From positions 1-20,075 of the forward strand of contig JAGGZS010000301.1 in NCBI GenBank assembly GCA_021161885.1: 20,075 nt of DNA, in the 5' to 3' direction. Position 1 is the first letter of the stretch; the number at the start of each line of letters is the position of its first letter. The notes beneath the pieces were generated by a model. The model did no database searches and was not told where the DNA came from. It was given only the letters and a program-made list of their open reading frames with translations. This DNA is from a bacterium (GTDB lineage: Bacteria; Auribacterota; Auribacteria; Auribacterales; Auribacteraceae). The position numbers and the translations under genes are program-made. Positions 1-7,242 of this stretch are shown one piece after another.

Positions 1-22
1 ATCCGCATTATAACAAATTTAA

Positions 23-412
23 CACTCTTTTTTATATGATTTTATTTCGCAACACTCCCTATATAAATTTTGTAAAGGAAACATCATTTTCGGGGGAAGG
101 GCACAGTCGCTCCAAAAAGAAATATTAATTCTTCAGGAAAACGCATCAAAAGGAAAAAATATTAATTACGATTTAGAGGCATATTTGAAATTCAGCACAC
201 ATTTCTTAACAAACATATCAGATATCTGGAAAAAGTCGGATATAAAAATAAAGCAGAGAATACAAAATTTCGTATTCCCTGCTCAAATTTACTTCGACGG
301 CACCAACTTTGAACCCCCTCAACTTGTTAGTATATTGGGACTTGTAAAAAGTTTTTTCCGCCAATCAACTTTGGCGATCCCACGGGGATTCGAACCCCGG
401 TTGCAGGGATGA
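23..412 (+). pseudogene. 3' remnant of a large serine recombinase, ending inside tRNA-Glu
   Basis: The frame is open from 23 to a TGA at 410-412, about 129 codons, and has no credible start. From about base 150 it resembles the C-terminal end of large serine (resolvase/invertase type) recombinases: a helical stretch, then FLTNISDIWKKSD, KQRIQNFVFP and IYFDGTNFEPPQL. This is the usual order of that family's tail. The catalytic N-terminal domain, the recombinase domain and the zinc ribbon are absent, and in-frame stops lie at 11-13 and 20-22, so this is a fragment. Its last residues (AIPRGFEPRLQG) are read from the antisense of tRNA-Glu, the familiar outcome when such a gene abuts a tRNA attachment site. 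It is the only protein-like sequence on the plus strand here. It could instead be the end of a gene broken by a frameshift left of the window. Confidence 0.6.
243..283 (-). terminator. Strong intrinsic terminator closing the minus-strand array
   Basis: Read on the minus strand, GCAGGGAATAC (282-272) pairs with GTATTCTCTGC (263-253) around an 8-base loop. One extra A-T pair closes the base, and one position is a G-U pair. The stem is followed at once by a T-rich run (TTTATTTTTAT). The plus-strand version has an A-C mismatch and no T tract, so it works only leftwards. It lies about 90 bases past tRNA-Glu, inside the recombinase remnant. Confidence 0.75.
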
Positions 413-449
413 AAACCCTGTGTCCTAGGCCTGACTAGACGATGGGATC
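372..449 (-). tRNA. tRNA-Glu (anticodon TTC)
   Basis: On the minus strand a full cloverleaf can be read. The acceptor strand GATCCCA (449-443) pairs with TGGGATC (382-376). The anticodon stem is CAGGG/CCCTG with loop TTTTCAT, giving anticodon TTC. The T arm is CGGGG-TTCGAAT-CCCCG. The discriminator base is G at 375 and the CCA end is encoded at 374-372. The recombinase remnant on the other strand terminates within this gene, so the tRNA appears to have served as an attachment site while staying intact. Confidence 0.95.
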
Positions 450-481
450 GCATTAAGTATCACGATAATATTTGAGTGCGC

Positions 482-511
482 ATCTTACTATATTTGATAT
501 ACTTGTGTCAA
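482..511 (-). promoter_or_regulatory. Probable promoter of tRNA-Glu
   Basis: On the minus strand a perfect TTGACA (511-506) is followed after 18 bases by TAAGAT (487-482), about 30 bases before the mature tRNA-Glu. The -35 element is convincing. The -10 element is weak (4 of 6), and TAGTAA at a spacing of 15 is an alternative. This would let tRNA-Glu be transcribed independently of the frr/tRNA-Lys read-through. Confidence 0.45.
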
Positions 512-523
512 TTTATTTTTAAA

Positions 524-599
524 TGGTGAGTCGCCCGGGACTTGAACCCAGCACAACCGGCTTAAAAGGCCGGTGCTCTACCTGATGAGCTAGCGACCC
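524..599 (-). tRNA. tRNA-Lys (anticodon TTT)
   Basis: The minus strand folds as a standard tRNA. The acceptor GGGTCGC (599-593) pairs with GCGACTC (534-528) with one G-U pair. The anticodon stem is CCGGC/GCCGG around loop CTTTTAA, giving anticodon TTT. The T loop is TTCAAGT, the discriminator is A, and CCA is encoded at 526-524. It begins only 12 bases after the frr stop codon, with no room for its own promoter, so it is probably processed from the frr transcript. Confidence 0.95.
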
Positions 600-611
600 A
601 CCCAAAAATTA

Positions 612-1172
612 CTATATTGTCATTATTTCTATTTCTTTTTCTTTCAGCACCGCGTCTATTTTACGAATAAACTCATCTGTTGCGGTTTGTACGTGTTTTT
701 CAGATTTGAACCTCTCATCTTCCGTTATTTCTCCGGATTTTTCTAAAATTTTCAAGCTCTCATTTGATTCACGCCGAATATTTCTTACTGATACTTTACA
801 TTCTTCAGCCATTGTTTTGGCTATTTTAGTTAACTCGGTTCTGCGTTCTTGCGTTAATTCCGGAAACGATAACCTTATTGTTTTTCCATCATTGTGCGGA
901 GTTATTCCCAAGGATGATTTCAAAATACCTTTTTCTATCGCTGGCAAAGCGCCATTATCCCATGGCTGTATCAAAATTTGTCTTGCTTCCGGTACAGATA
1001 TCCCCGCAAGATCTCTTAATCTAGTTTGAGACCCATAATAGTCTATCATAATATTTTCCACAAGTCCAGGAGTAGCTTTACTTGTTCTTAACCCGCCATA
1101 CTCATCTGATAGATGATCAACTGATTTACTCATCTTGCTTTTTGTATCCGCAAGTAATTTATTTACAGGCAT
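612..1172 (-). CDS. frr: Ribosome recycling factor
   Basis: RRF acts with EF-G in the cytoplasm to split the post-termination ribosome so that subunits and mRNA can be reused. The 186-residue product has the normal family length and matches throughout: an N-terminal helix with the GGLRTSKATPGLVENI segment, the central PWDNGALPAIEKGI region leading into the small domain, the TQERRTELTKIAKTMAEE stretch, and a C-terminal helical segment with SVRNIRRE and ESNESLK. The ATG at 1172 follows a G-rich ribosome site (AGGGGGT) at short spacing. It starts 1 base after the pyrH stop and is the last protein gene of the rpsB-tsf-pyrH-frr string, a widely conserved order. tRNA-Lys follows 12 bases later. Confidence 0.97.
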   Translation of the reverse strand: MPVNKLLADTKSKMSKSVDHLSDEYGGLRTSKATPGLVENIMIDYYGSQTRLRDLAGISVPEARQILIQPWDNGALPAIEKGILKSSLGITPHNDGKTIRLSFPELTQERRTELTKIAKTMAEECKVSVRNIRRESNESLKILEKSGEITEDERFKSEKHVQTATDEFIRKIDAVLKEKEIEIMTI

Positions 1173-1173
1173 A

Positions 1174-1896
1174 TTACCCCCTAATTATAGTTCCAATATT
1201 TTTGCCGCAAATAGCGTTTTTAATATTTTCATCATTAAACATATTAAATACCATAATAGGTATCTTGTTGTCCATACAAAGTGAAACGGCGGTTGAATCC
1301 ATAACTCTCAATCGTTTTTCAAGTACTTCAGGATAAGTTAATTCCGGATAAAAAACAGCGTTTTTGTTTTTTACCGGATCATCGGAATAAACACCTTTAA
1401 CTTTAGTCGCTTTTAAAATTATATCAGCATTTATTTCGCTGGCTCTTAAAGCCGCGGCTGTATCGGTTGAGAAGTATGGATTACCAGTTCCCGCTACAAA
1501 TATGACCACTTTACCTTTGTTGAGATATTTTCGTGTTTTAGCAAGTACAAACGGCTGAACAAGTTCTCCCATTTCAAGCGCCGCTTGGATTCTAGCGGGA
1601 ACACCGTTATGTTCAAGCACATTTTGCAAAGCAAGCCCGTTAATAACAGTTGCCATCATTCCCATATAATCGCCTGTTACACGGTCCAAACTGCTTGACT
1701 GTTCAACATTTATTCCGCGAAAAATGTTTCCTCCGCCAACAACTAGCGCTAATTGCGTTCCTAACGAGACAACTTTTTTTAACTGTAATGCAAGTTTTTC
1801 TATAACTTTAGTATTGATCCCGTATTCCTGCTCACCCTTAAGAGCTTCGCCACTAAGTTTTAAAAGAACTCGTCTGTAAGTTACCTGTTGAGCCAA
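1174..1896 (-). CDS. pyrH: UMP kinase (uridylate kinase)
   Basis: PyrH phosphorylates UMP to UDP with ATP in pyrimidine nucleotide synthesis and belongs to the amino acid kinase fold. The family marks are clear: RRVLLKLSGEAL at the N terminus, VVGGGNIFRG for phosphate binding, DYMGMMATVINGLAL, the FVAGTGNPYFSTDTAAALRA block that binds UMP, and LKATKVKGVYSDDP. The frame extends 11 codons further into tsf to an ATG, but the best start is the TTG at 1896: it follows GAGGAG by 7 bases, begins AQQVTYRRVLLK as in relatives, and leaves 1 base after the tsf stop. This gives 240 residues, the usual length. Expression is probably coupled to tsf. Confidence 0.95.
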   Translation of the reverse strand: MAQQVTYRRVLLKLSGEALKGEQEYGINTKVIEKLALQLKKVVSLGTQLALVVGGGNIFRGINVEQSSSLDRVTGDYMGMMATVINGLALQNVLEHNGVPARIQAALEMGELVQPFVLAKTRKYLNKGKVVIFVAGTGNPYFSTDTAAALRASEINADIILKATKVKGVYSDDPVKNKNAVFYPELTYPEVLEKRLRVMDSTAVSLCMDNKIPIMVFNMFNDENIKNAICGKNIGTIIRG

Positions 1897-1897
1897 G

Positions 1898-2491
1898 TTA
1901 TTTCTCCTCACCAAGCTGGTAACGTACAAATCGTTTGATAACTATGTTTTCGCCCATTTCACTAATTTTTGATTTTAGTAAATTTTCAATACTCGTATCA
2001 GTATCTTTAACGAAAGGTTGTTTTAATAAACAAACCTGCTCGTAATATTTTTTTATTTTACCTTCAATAATTTTTTCGATTATGTTTTCAGGTTTACCTA
2101 CAACCTGTTCCCTTGCAATATCCTTTTCTTTATTAATAATTTTTTCAGGTACATCTTCCGGAGATACATAAGAAGGCATTGCCGAAGCGATTTGAAGCAT
2201 TAAATCACGTACAAATCGTTTGAAAACTTCGTTACGGGCTACAAAATCGGTTTCACAGTTAACTTCAATCAATACACCAACTTTGCTGCCGAGATGAATA
2301 TAAGAATCAATTACACCTTCTTTTGTTGCTTTTCCGCTTCGTTTTGACGCTGAAGCCAACCCTTTTTTGCGAAGATATATTATGGCATCTTCAATGTTGC
2401 CGTTAGTTTCCTTAAGGGCTTTTTTGCAATCCATCATTCCCGCATTTGTTTTTGCTCGTAACTCTTTGACTATTGAAGCTGTGATTTCCAT
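1898..2491 (-). CDS. tsf: Elongation factor Ts (short form)
   Basis: EF-Ts is the nucleotide exchange factor that regenerates EF-Tu-GTP during elongation. The N-terminal UBA-like domain (residues 1-50) is complete: VKELRAKTNAGMMDCKKAL, then YLRKKGLASASKRSGKAT. The EF-Tu-contacting core shows the signature NCETDFVARNEVF, and the C-terminal module ends with KISEMGENIVIKRFVRYQ. At 197 residues it is the short form found in many non-enterobacterial lineages, lacking the second full core subdomain of the E. coli protein. The ATG follows GAGG at a long spacing of 12 bases. It lies 29 bases after rpsB, and its TAA is 1 base from the pyrH TTG start. Confidence 0.96.
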   Translation of the reverse strand: MEITASIVKELRAKTNAGMMDCKKALKETNGNIEDAIIYLRKKGLASASKRSGKATKEGVIDSYIHLGSKVGVLIEVNCETDFVARNEVFKRFVRDLMLQIASAMPSYVSPEDVPEKIINKEKDIAREQVVGKPENIIEKIIEGKIKKYYEQVCLLKQPFVKDTDTSIENLLKSKISEMGENIVIKRFVRYQLGEEK

Positions 2492-2520
2492 TTTTTATTT
2501 AAACCTCATATTTTTTGATA

Positions 2521-3330
2521 TTATTTTTCTTCCGAAGCGATTTCTTCAGTATTTTCCTTGACACCTTCTGTTGCCGGCTCGGCAACAGGCACCAGTTCCG
2601 GTGGAACCTCACTGTTTTCAATAACTTCTTCAGGTTCCTCTTTTCTTGTTTTGCCCTGTGCTTCCAAAATGGCGTTCGCGAGTCTTGATGTTATATATCT
2701 GATTGAACGAATCGCGTCATCGTTTGCCGGAATAGGATAATCCACATCATCCGGATCGCAATTAGTATCGATAATAGCTATAATCGGTATATTAAGTTTT
2801 TTTGCTTCAGCGATTGCGAGATGCTCTTTTTTGGGATCAACAACAAATAAGGCGTCCGGCAATTCAGACATTTCTTTTACGCCGTCAAGGTTTCTGTGAA
2901 GTTTAGCCATTTCTCTTCGTATTGAAGAAGCCTCTTTTTTAGGCAGTAACTCTAATGTCCCGTCAGTATCTAACTTTTCCAGATCGATAAGCCTGTTTAC
3001 ACTCATCCTAATTGTTTTAAGGTTCGTCAGCATACCGCCAAGCCATCTTTCAGCAACATAGTACATTCTCGTAAGACCCGCAGCGTATCTAACAGATTCC
3101 TGTGCCTGTTTTTTAGTGCCGACAAATAAAAATTTACCGCCGTCTGAAACGATTTGGTACATAAATTTATATGCTTGATTAACGCATTTGACTGTTTTTT
3201 GCAGATCAATAATATAAATGCCGTTACGGGCCTCATAGATATATTTTTTCATTTTAGGATTCCATCGTTTAGTTTGATGCCCAAAATGTACGCCCGATTC
3301 AAGTAGTTCTTTAATCGTAACAACAGCCAT
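2521..3330 (-). CDS. rpsB: 30S ribosomal protein S2 with acidic C-terminal tail
   Basis: S2 binds between head and body of the 30S subunit and supports S1 binding. The family core covers residues 1-225: TIKELLESGVHFGHQTKRWN near the start, RNGIYIIDLQKT, FVGTKKQAQESV, the coiled-coil stretch, PDALFVVDPKKEHLAIAEAKK, and IPANDDAIRSIRYITSRLANAI. The last 45 residues or so are a low-complexity, glutamate- and proline-rich extension starting near QGKTRKEEPEE and absent from the short forms of S2. The ATG follows GGAG by 9 bases. It opens the rpsB-tsf-pyrH-frr string and has a leader of about 145 bases with a pseudoknot-like fold, so autogenous control by S2 is plausible. Confidence 0.97.
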   Translation of the reverse strand: MAVVTIKELLESGVHFGHQTKRWNPKMKKYIYEARNGIYIIDLQKTVKCVNQAYKFMYQIVSDGGKFLFVGTKKQAQESVRYAAGLTRMYYVAERWLGGMLTNLKTIRMSVNRLIDLEKLDTDGTLELLPKKEASSIRREMAKLHRNLDGVKEMSELPDALFVVDPKKEHLAIAEAKKLNIPIIAIIDTNCDPDDVDYPIPANDDAIRSIRYITSRLANAILEAQGKTRKEEPEEVIENSEVPPELVPVAEPATEGVKENTEEIASEEK

Positions 3331-3381
3331 TTAATATTTCTCCAATCAGGGTTTACTTAAATATATTTTTATTATCTTGAT

Positions 3382-3459
3382 ACTGCGATAGTTTGCCAGC
3401 TGATAAATAAAATCTTTAAGCATTGCCTTAATAATAATTTTTTACGCAGTTTAACCGGC
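3382..3459 (-). promoter_or_regulatory. Candidate structured leader RNA of rpsB
   Basis: On the minus strand, GCCGGTT (3459-3453) can pair with AGCTGGC (3401-3395) with two wobbles, and ACTGCG (3450-3445) pairs exactly with CGCAGT (3387-3382). The order of the four arms is A-B-A'-B', so forming both stems would make an H-type pseudoknot. A small hairpin TTAAG/CTTAA (3431-3416) sits inside. S2 is known to repress its own operon through a leader in gammaproteobacteria; that this fold does the same is inference. Confidence 0.4.
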
Positions 3460-3480
3460 ATAACACTGTAAAGCCAATAC

Positions 3481-3508
3481 ACTATACTAAAATTATAAGA
3501 ATAATCAA
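3481..3508 (-). promoter_or_regulatory. Probable promoter of the rpsB-tsf-pyrH-frr unit
   Basis: On the minus strand, TTGATT (3508-3503) and TATAGT (3486-3481) are separated by 16 bases in the 204-base gap between the acyltransferase gene and rpsB. The predicted start near 3474 leaves a leader of about 145 bases. No strong terminator is seen in front of it, so read-through from the lipid A genes is also possible. Confidence 0.45.
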
Positions 3509-3534
3509 TAGTTTTTTTAAAAAATTTAATTTTT

Positions 3535-4224
3535 TTATTTTAAACGCTCTTTTATCTCTTGAGAAAGGCTAATCAATTTATTTTCTAATTTTTTCTGAAA
3601 TTCTTTATGTTGTTTTTCCGATATATCACTCGGAACATAAATCGGTTTTCCGACAGCCATATATCCATAGGTAAAAGGTAAAGGCACGATAAAACCGTCC
3701 CAGCTGTTTAATCTAATTTTAGTTTTTACATTAAATGAAATCGAAACAATGGGCGTGCCGGTTGATTGGGCAAGCGTGATAATACCCGGCTGAAGTTTAT
3801 ATTTCGGTCCTCTTGGTCCGTCTGGTGTAATGGCTCCGTCTATATTATCTTCTTTGATAAGCCGTATTATTTCCCTTAAAGCCTCCTTTCCGCCTCTTGA
3901 TGTGGAGCCGTACGCAGATTTTAAACCGAATTTTTTTATAATATTGCCCACTATGCGTCCGTCTTTACTTTTGCTAATTAGAGAAACCAGATTTTGTTTT
4001 TTAACAACGTGGATATAAGCGTAAGGCATATACGCGATTTGATCATGCCAGAAAGCAAAAACAACCGGTTTACCGGAATTAGTCAAATCAAAAAGGAACT
4101 TATCATGTAGCCACCTTATTTTGATTGTGGAAAAAATAGCCGTAATGACCCAATAGCCCAAACTCGGAAGAACTTTTTCTATCAAAAATTGGTCTATACT
4201 CTTTTTAATTTTAAAACGCGACAT
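3535..4224 (-). CDS. DUF374 / LPLAT-family acyltransferase, possible LpxJ-like lipid A acyltransferase
   Basis: The 229-residue product belongs to the lysophospholipid acyltransferase superfamily, DUF374 branch. An amphipathic or hydrophobic N-terminal stretch (residues 15-36) could sit at the membrane. FAFWHDQ (57-62) carries the presumed catalytic histidine, followed by LISKSKDGRIVGNIIKKFG (82-100), the glycine-rich GSTSRGGKEAL (106-116), ITPDGPRGPKY (132-142), and PGIITLAQSTGTPIVSISF. The known member LpxJ of Helicobacter/Campylobacter adds a secondary acyl chain to lipid A. The position 17 bases after the MsbA exporter, in a lipid A cluster with no lpxL/htrB-type gene in the window, makes a lipid A role likely but unproven. 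A phospholipid acyltransferase role is the alternative. The ATG follows AAGG at a normal spacing. Confidence 0.8.
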   Translation of the reverse strand: MSRFKIKKSIDQFLIEKVLPSLGYWVITAIFSTIKIRWLHDKFLFDLTNSGKPVVFAFWHDQIAYMPYAYIHVVKKQNLVSLISKSKDGRIVGNIIKKFGLKSAYGSTSRGGKEALREIIRLIKEDNIDGAITPDGPRGPKYKLQPGIITLAQSTGTPIVSISFNVKTKIRLNSWDGFIVPLPFTYGYMAVGKPIYVPSDISEKQHKEFQKKLENKLISLSQEIKERLK

Positions 4225-4241
4225 TATTGTACCTTAAAAAA

Positions 4242-6056
4242 TTATTCAACCGTGCCAAACTGCATTTCATATAGTTTTTGGTATAAGGCATTGCTTTTTA
4301 ATAATTGGCTGTGCGTACCGCATGCCTCAATTATTCCCTGATTTATTACAAAAATTTTATCAGAGTGCAAAATAGTTGATAACCGGTGCGCAACAACGAG
4401 AACCGTGCGCTTTTTCATAATACGGTTAATGGCTTCCTGCACTAATTTTTCGGATTCGGAATCTAAAGCTGACGTGGCTTCATCAAGTATCAGTATAGCC
4501 GGATTTTTTAAAATCGCTCTTGCGATAGAAAGCCGTTGTTTTTGTCCGCCTGAGAGTTTAACCCCTTTTTCTCCGATTATGGTTTCGTATCCTTTAGGCA
4601 TTTGTTTTATAAATTCATGGGCATTGGCCAATTTCGCGGCGTCTTGTACATCTTTGATAGACACATTATTTTCACCATATGATATATTTGAGAGAACGGT
4701 TTCGTTAAAAAGAATAGTTTCCTGAGTAACTATACTGATTTGGCGTCTTAACGATTTAAACGATACCTCTTTTAAATCAGTGTCGTCAATCATTATCTTG
4801 CCTTGTTGAGGATCATAAAAACGGGGAACCATATTAAGGATAGTTGTTTTTCCCGCTCCGCTAGGTCCGACGAAAGCGGCTATTTCCCCTTTTTTTATTT
4901 CAAAATCGATATTGTTCAGAACTGTTTTGGTGTTATTATCCTGTTCATAGCCGAATGATACATTTTTGAATACAATATTATTTTTTATAAACGGCAGGTG
5001 CGCTGGATTTTTTTTCTCGGTGATTGTCGCTTTAGTATCTAAAATTTCGAAAATGCGTTCTGTCGCGCCTAACGCCCGCTGCATTAAAGAATTAATTTTT
5101 CCTAAAGTTTTAAGTGGTTTTACCATGGCGACCAAAGCCGCCGCCTGAAGTGTAAACGTACCTACCGATAAAGATCCGTCAATAATTTTGGGTATTCGTA
5201 ACACCATGATACAAAGACAGATGGATATGCCGGTTATTTCCGTTAAAGGACTTAGAAGCGTATCTAATTTAACGGCTGAAATTCGTGTTTTATAATATCT
5301 TATATTCTCATGGATAAATCTTTTAAGTTCGGCGTGTTCCATAGAAAACGCCTGAACTATTTTTATTCCCGTAATTACCTCAAAAAGAACGGAATTCAGC
5401 TCTGCAAGCCTGCTTTGGGCTTTCCTGCTTAATGACCTGAGTTTTTTTCCAATAAGAATAATCGGCAGTATGATAATCGGGATAAAAAATAAAGCCAGAA
5501 TAAGTTTCCAGTCAATAATTAATAATATAAGGGCGTACATTAGAAATTTCGGGAATTCGATAAGAGTTGTTGCGAACCGGCTTGATACAATATCAAGAAT
5601 CATCTGCACATCTGCGCTTACTCTTGACATCAGTTCGCCGGTTTTTTTTTGTGAGAAAAAATCTATGGAAAGGTGTTCCACATGGTCGAAAATTTTACAT
5701 CGTATATCCTTAACCATATTCTGCCCTAATATTTCCATAAAAACACGGCTGAAATAAAAAGCTATTCCTTTAATTAATAAGATTGAAGTTAAAAAAACAG
5801 CAAGGTATTTAAATACAAGCATTCTATCAAGAGAACTTAAATGAAAAAGAAATTCGTTGAGTTTATCCTGATAGGGAAATTTTACACTGGTTGTCAATTC
5901 TATTGTCTTTCCTGTAAGTACTTTATCGAAAAAAGGAACTATGGAAAAAATTGAGACACCCTCAAAAAGCGCGTTAACCGCCATAAAACAAATGGCGAGC
6001 GCAAAATATTTTTTATATGGTTTGCCGAATAAAAAAATTCGTTTTAATAAATACAT
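4242..6056 (-). CDS. msbA: MsbA-type lipid A / phospholipid ABC exporter (fused TMD-NBD)
   Basis: This 604-residue half-transporter has an N-terminal six-helix export domain (about residues 12-320) with the ICL1 segment LSIDFFSQKKTGELMSRVS, and a C-terminal ATPase domain. All ATPase motifs are intact: Walker A GPSGAGKTT (397-405), Q-loop Q445, signature LSGGQKQR (501-508), Walker B ILILDE (521-526) with D-loop SALD, and switch H557. The family flips lipid A-core from the inner to the outer leaflet of the inner membrane, and the position directly after lpxB supports MsbA over other exporters of the same fold (drug or peptide export). The ribosome site GGAG lies 12 bases before the ATG, and the gap to lpxB is 22 bases. 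Confidence 0.88.
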   Translation of the reverse strand: MYLLKRIFLFGKPYKKYFALAICFMAVNALFEGVSIFSIVPFFDKVLTGKTIELTTSVKFPYQDKLNEFLFHLSSLDRMLVFKYLAVFLTSILLIKGIAFYFSRVFMEILGQNMVKDIRCKIFDHVEHLSIDFFSQKKTGELMSRVSADVQMILDIVSSRFATTLIEFPKFLMYALILLIIDWKLILALFFIPIIILPIILIGKKLRSLSRKAQSRLAELNSVLFEVITGIKIVQAFSMEHAELKRFIHENIRYYKTRISAVKLDTLLSPLTEITGISICLCIMVLRIPKIIDGSLSVGTFTLQAAALVAMVKPLKTLGKINSLMQRALGATERIFEILDTKATITEKKNPAHLPFIKNNIVFKNVSFGYEQDNNTKTVLNNIDFEIKKGEIAAFVGPSGAGKTTILNMVPRFYDPQQGKIMIDDTDLKEVSFKSLRRQISIVTQETILFNETVLSNISYGENNVSIKDVQDAAKLANAHEFIKQMPKGYETIIGEKGVKLSGGQKQRLSIARAILKNPAILILDEATSALDSESEKLVQEAINRIMKKRTVLVVAHRLSTILHSDKIFVINQGIIEACGTHSQLLKSNALYQKLYEMQFGTVE

Positions 6057-6078
6057 AGTTATCTGGTTCTCCGTAAAT

Positions 6079-7242
6079 TTACAATTTATTTATAAAATCG
6101 GATATTATTTTGCCTGCGCGCTTAACCGCTCCAGAGCGCCCCAATTTTTGTTTTATAGATTTAAGTTCTTCCCGCTGCCGGTCAAGAAGTTTTTTATTTT
6201 TTATATATTCCGATACACACTTACCGATTTTTTTAGGTGTCGCATCATGCTGAAGAAACTCCGGCACCACTTTTTTGCCTGCGACAATGTTTACCAGCCC
6301 GATATAAGGTATTTTAATAACCAGTCTCGCAAGCAGGGAAGTAATGAAGTTGACTTTATATATGATTACCATAGGTGTACATAGGCAAGCGGTTTCAAGT
6401 GTTGCAGTGCCCGAAGCAATCATCAGCATATCGCTGTAAGCCATAGTATCGTACACCTGATGCTCGATAAGTTTTATATTATCTTTAAAAGCTGAATTAT
6501 TAAATATATTTAATAATATTTTATGCGGTACAGAACTTCCCAACGGTAAAATAAACTGAATATCTTTATTTTCCTTTTTTATAATATCAGCGGCGTTAAG
6601 CATTATCGGGAGCAGTTTCGATATTTCATTTTTTCTGCTTCCGGGCAGTAATCCTATAACCGGATTATCAGGTTTTATTAAATTATATTCAAAAAAATGT
6701 TTTTTATCATGTGATGTTTTTATGGAATCAACCAAGGGATGTCCAACGAAATCTATATCAAGGGCCGTGTCGCTGTAAAACTTTTTTTCAAACTCGAAAA
6801 AAGCGATCATTTTATCGACCGTCTGTGCTATGATTTTTTTTCTATGAGTTCCCCAAGCCCATATTTGAGGGCTTATGTAGTATATGACAGGGATATTGTT
6901 TTCTTTTAACTTTTTCGCCAGCCTAATGTTGAACCCGGGGTAATCTATCAGGATAACCGCATCTATTTTTTTCTCAACGGCATATTTAACGCAGTCATAA
7001 AAAATTTTTCTTATTTTTGGGTAATGCCTTATAATTTCAACAACGCCGAGAACAGCCAGTTCATCGATTGAATGGATAAGATCAACCCCTTTTTTTCGCA
7101 TTTCCTGTCCGCCTACACCAAAAAAATGGATATTCTTATTATATTCTCTGACAGCTTCAATCAGGGTAGCGCCATGGTGGTCGCCGGATACCTCGCCGGC
7201 TATTATCATCAGGTTATATTGTTTAGTGTTTGTATTTGTCAA
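6079..7242 (-). CDS. lpxB: Lipid-A-disaccharide synthase
   Basis: LpxB is a peripheral inner-membrane glycosyltransferase (family GT19) that joins 2,3-diacylglucosamine-1-phosphate (lipid X) to UDP-2,3-diacylglucosamine. Family marks in the 387 residues are IAGEVSGDHHGATLI near the start, the FFGVGGQEM loop, IDYPGFNIRLAK, YYISPQIWAWG, DFVGHPLVD, GLLPGSRKNEI, the SGTATLETA donor-sugar motif, and IPYIGLVNIVAGKKVVPEFLQ. The start is a TTG at 7242 that overlaps the TGA of the upstream oxidoreductase (TTGA), with AAGG about 10 bases ahead. The next ATG, at codon 12, has no ribosome site and would cut into the first conserved strand. The overlap implies translational coupling. Confidence 0.96.
   Translation of the reverse strand: MTNTNTKQYNLMIIAGEVSGDHHGATLIEAVREYNKNIHFFGVGGQEMRKKGVDLIHSIDELAVLGVVEIIRHYPKIRKIFYDCVKYAVEKKIDAVILIDYPGFNIRLAKKLKENNIPVIYYISPQIWAWGTHRKKIIAQTVDKMIAFFEFEKKFYSDTALDIDFVGHPLVDSIKTSHDKKHFFEYNLIKPDNPVIGLLPGSRKNEISKLLPIMLNAADIIKKENKDIQFILPLGSSVPHKILLNIFNNSAFKDNIKLIEHQVYDTMAYSDMLMIASGTATLETACLCTPMVIIYKVNFITSLLARLVIKIPYIGLVNIVAGKKVVPEFLQHDATPKKIGKCVSEYIKNKKLLDRQREELKSIKQKLGRSGAVKRAGKIISDFINKL

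Noticed and set aside
3511..3537. AT-rich palindrome after the DUF374 gene as a terminator
   Set aside because: Only A-T pairs and no GC stem; a run of A and T of this kind is expected by chance in this sequence.
5941..6384. 147-codon plus-strand open frame across msbA and lpxB
   Set aside because: It lies opposite two well-conserved minus-strand genes, has no recognisable domain, and its start has no supporting ribosome site.
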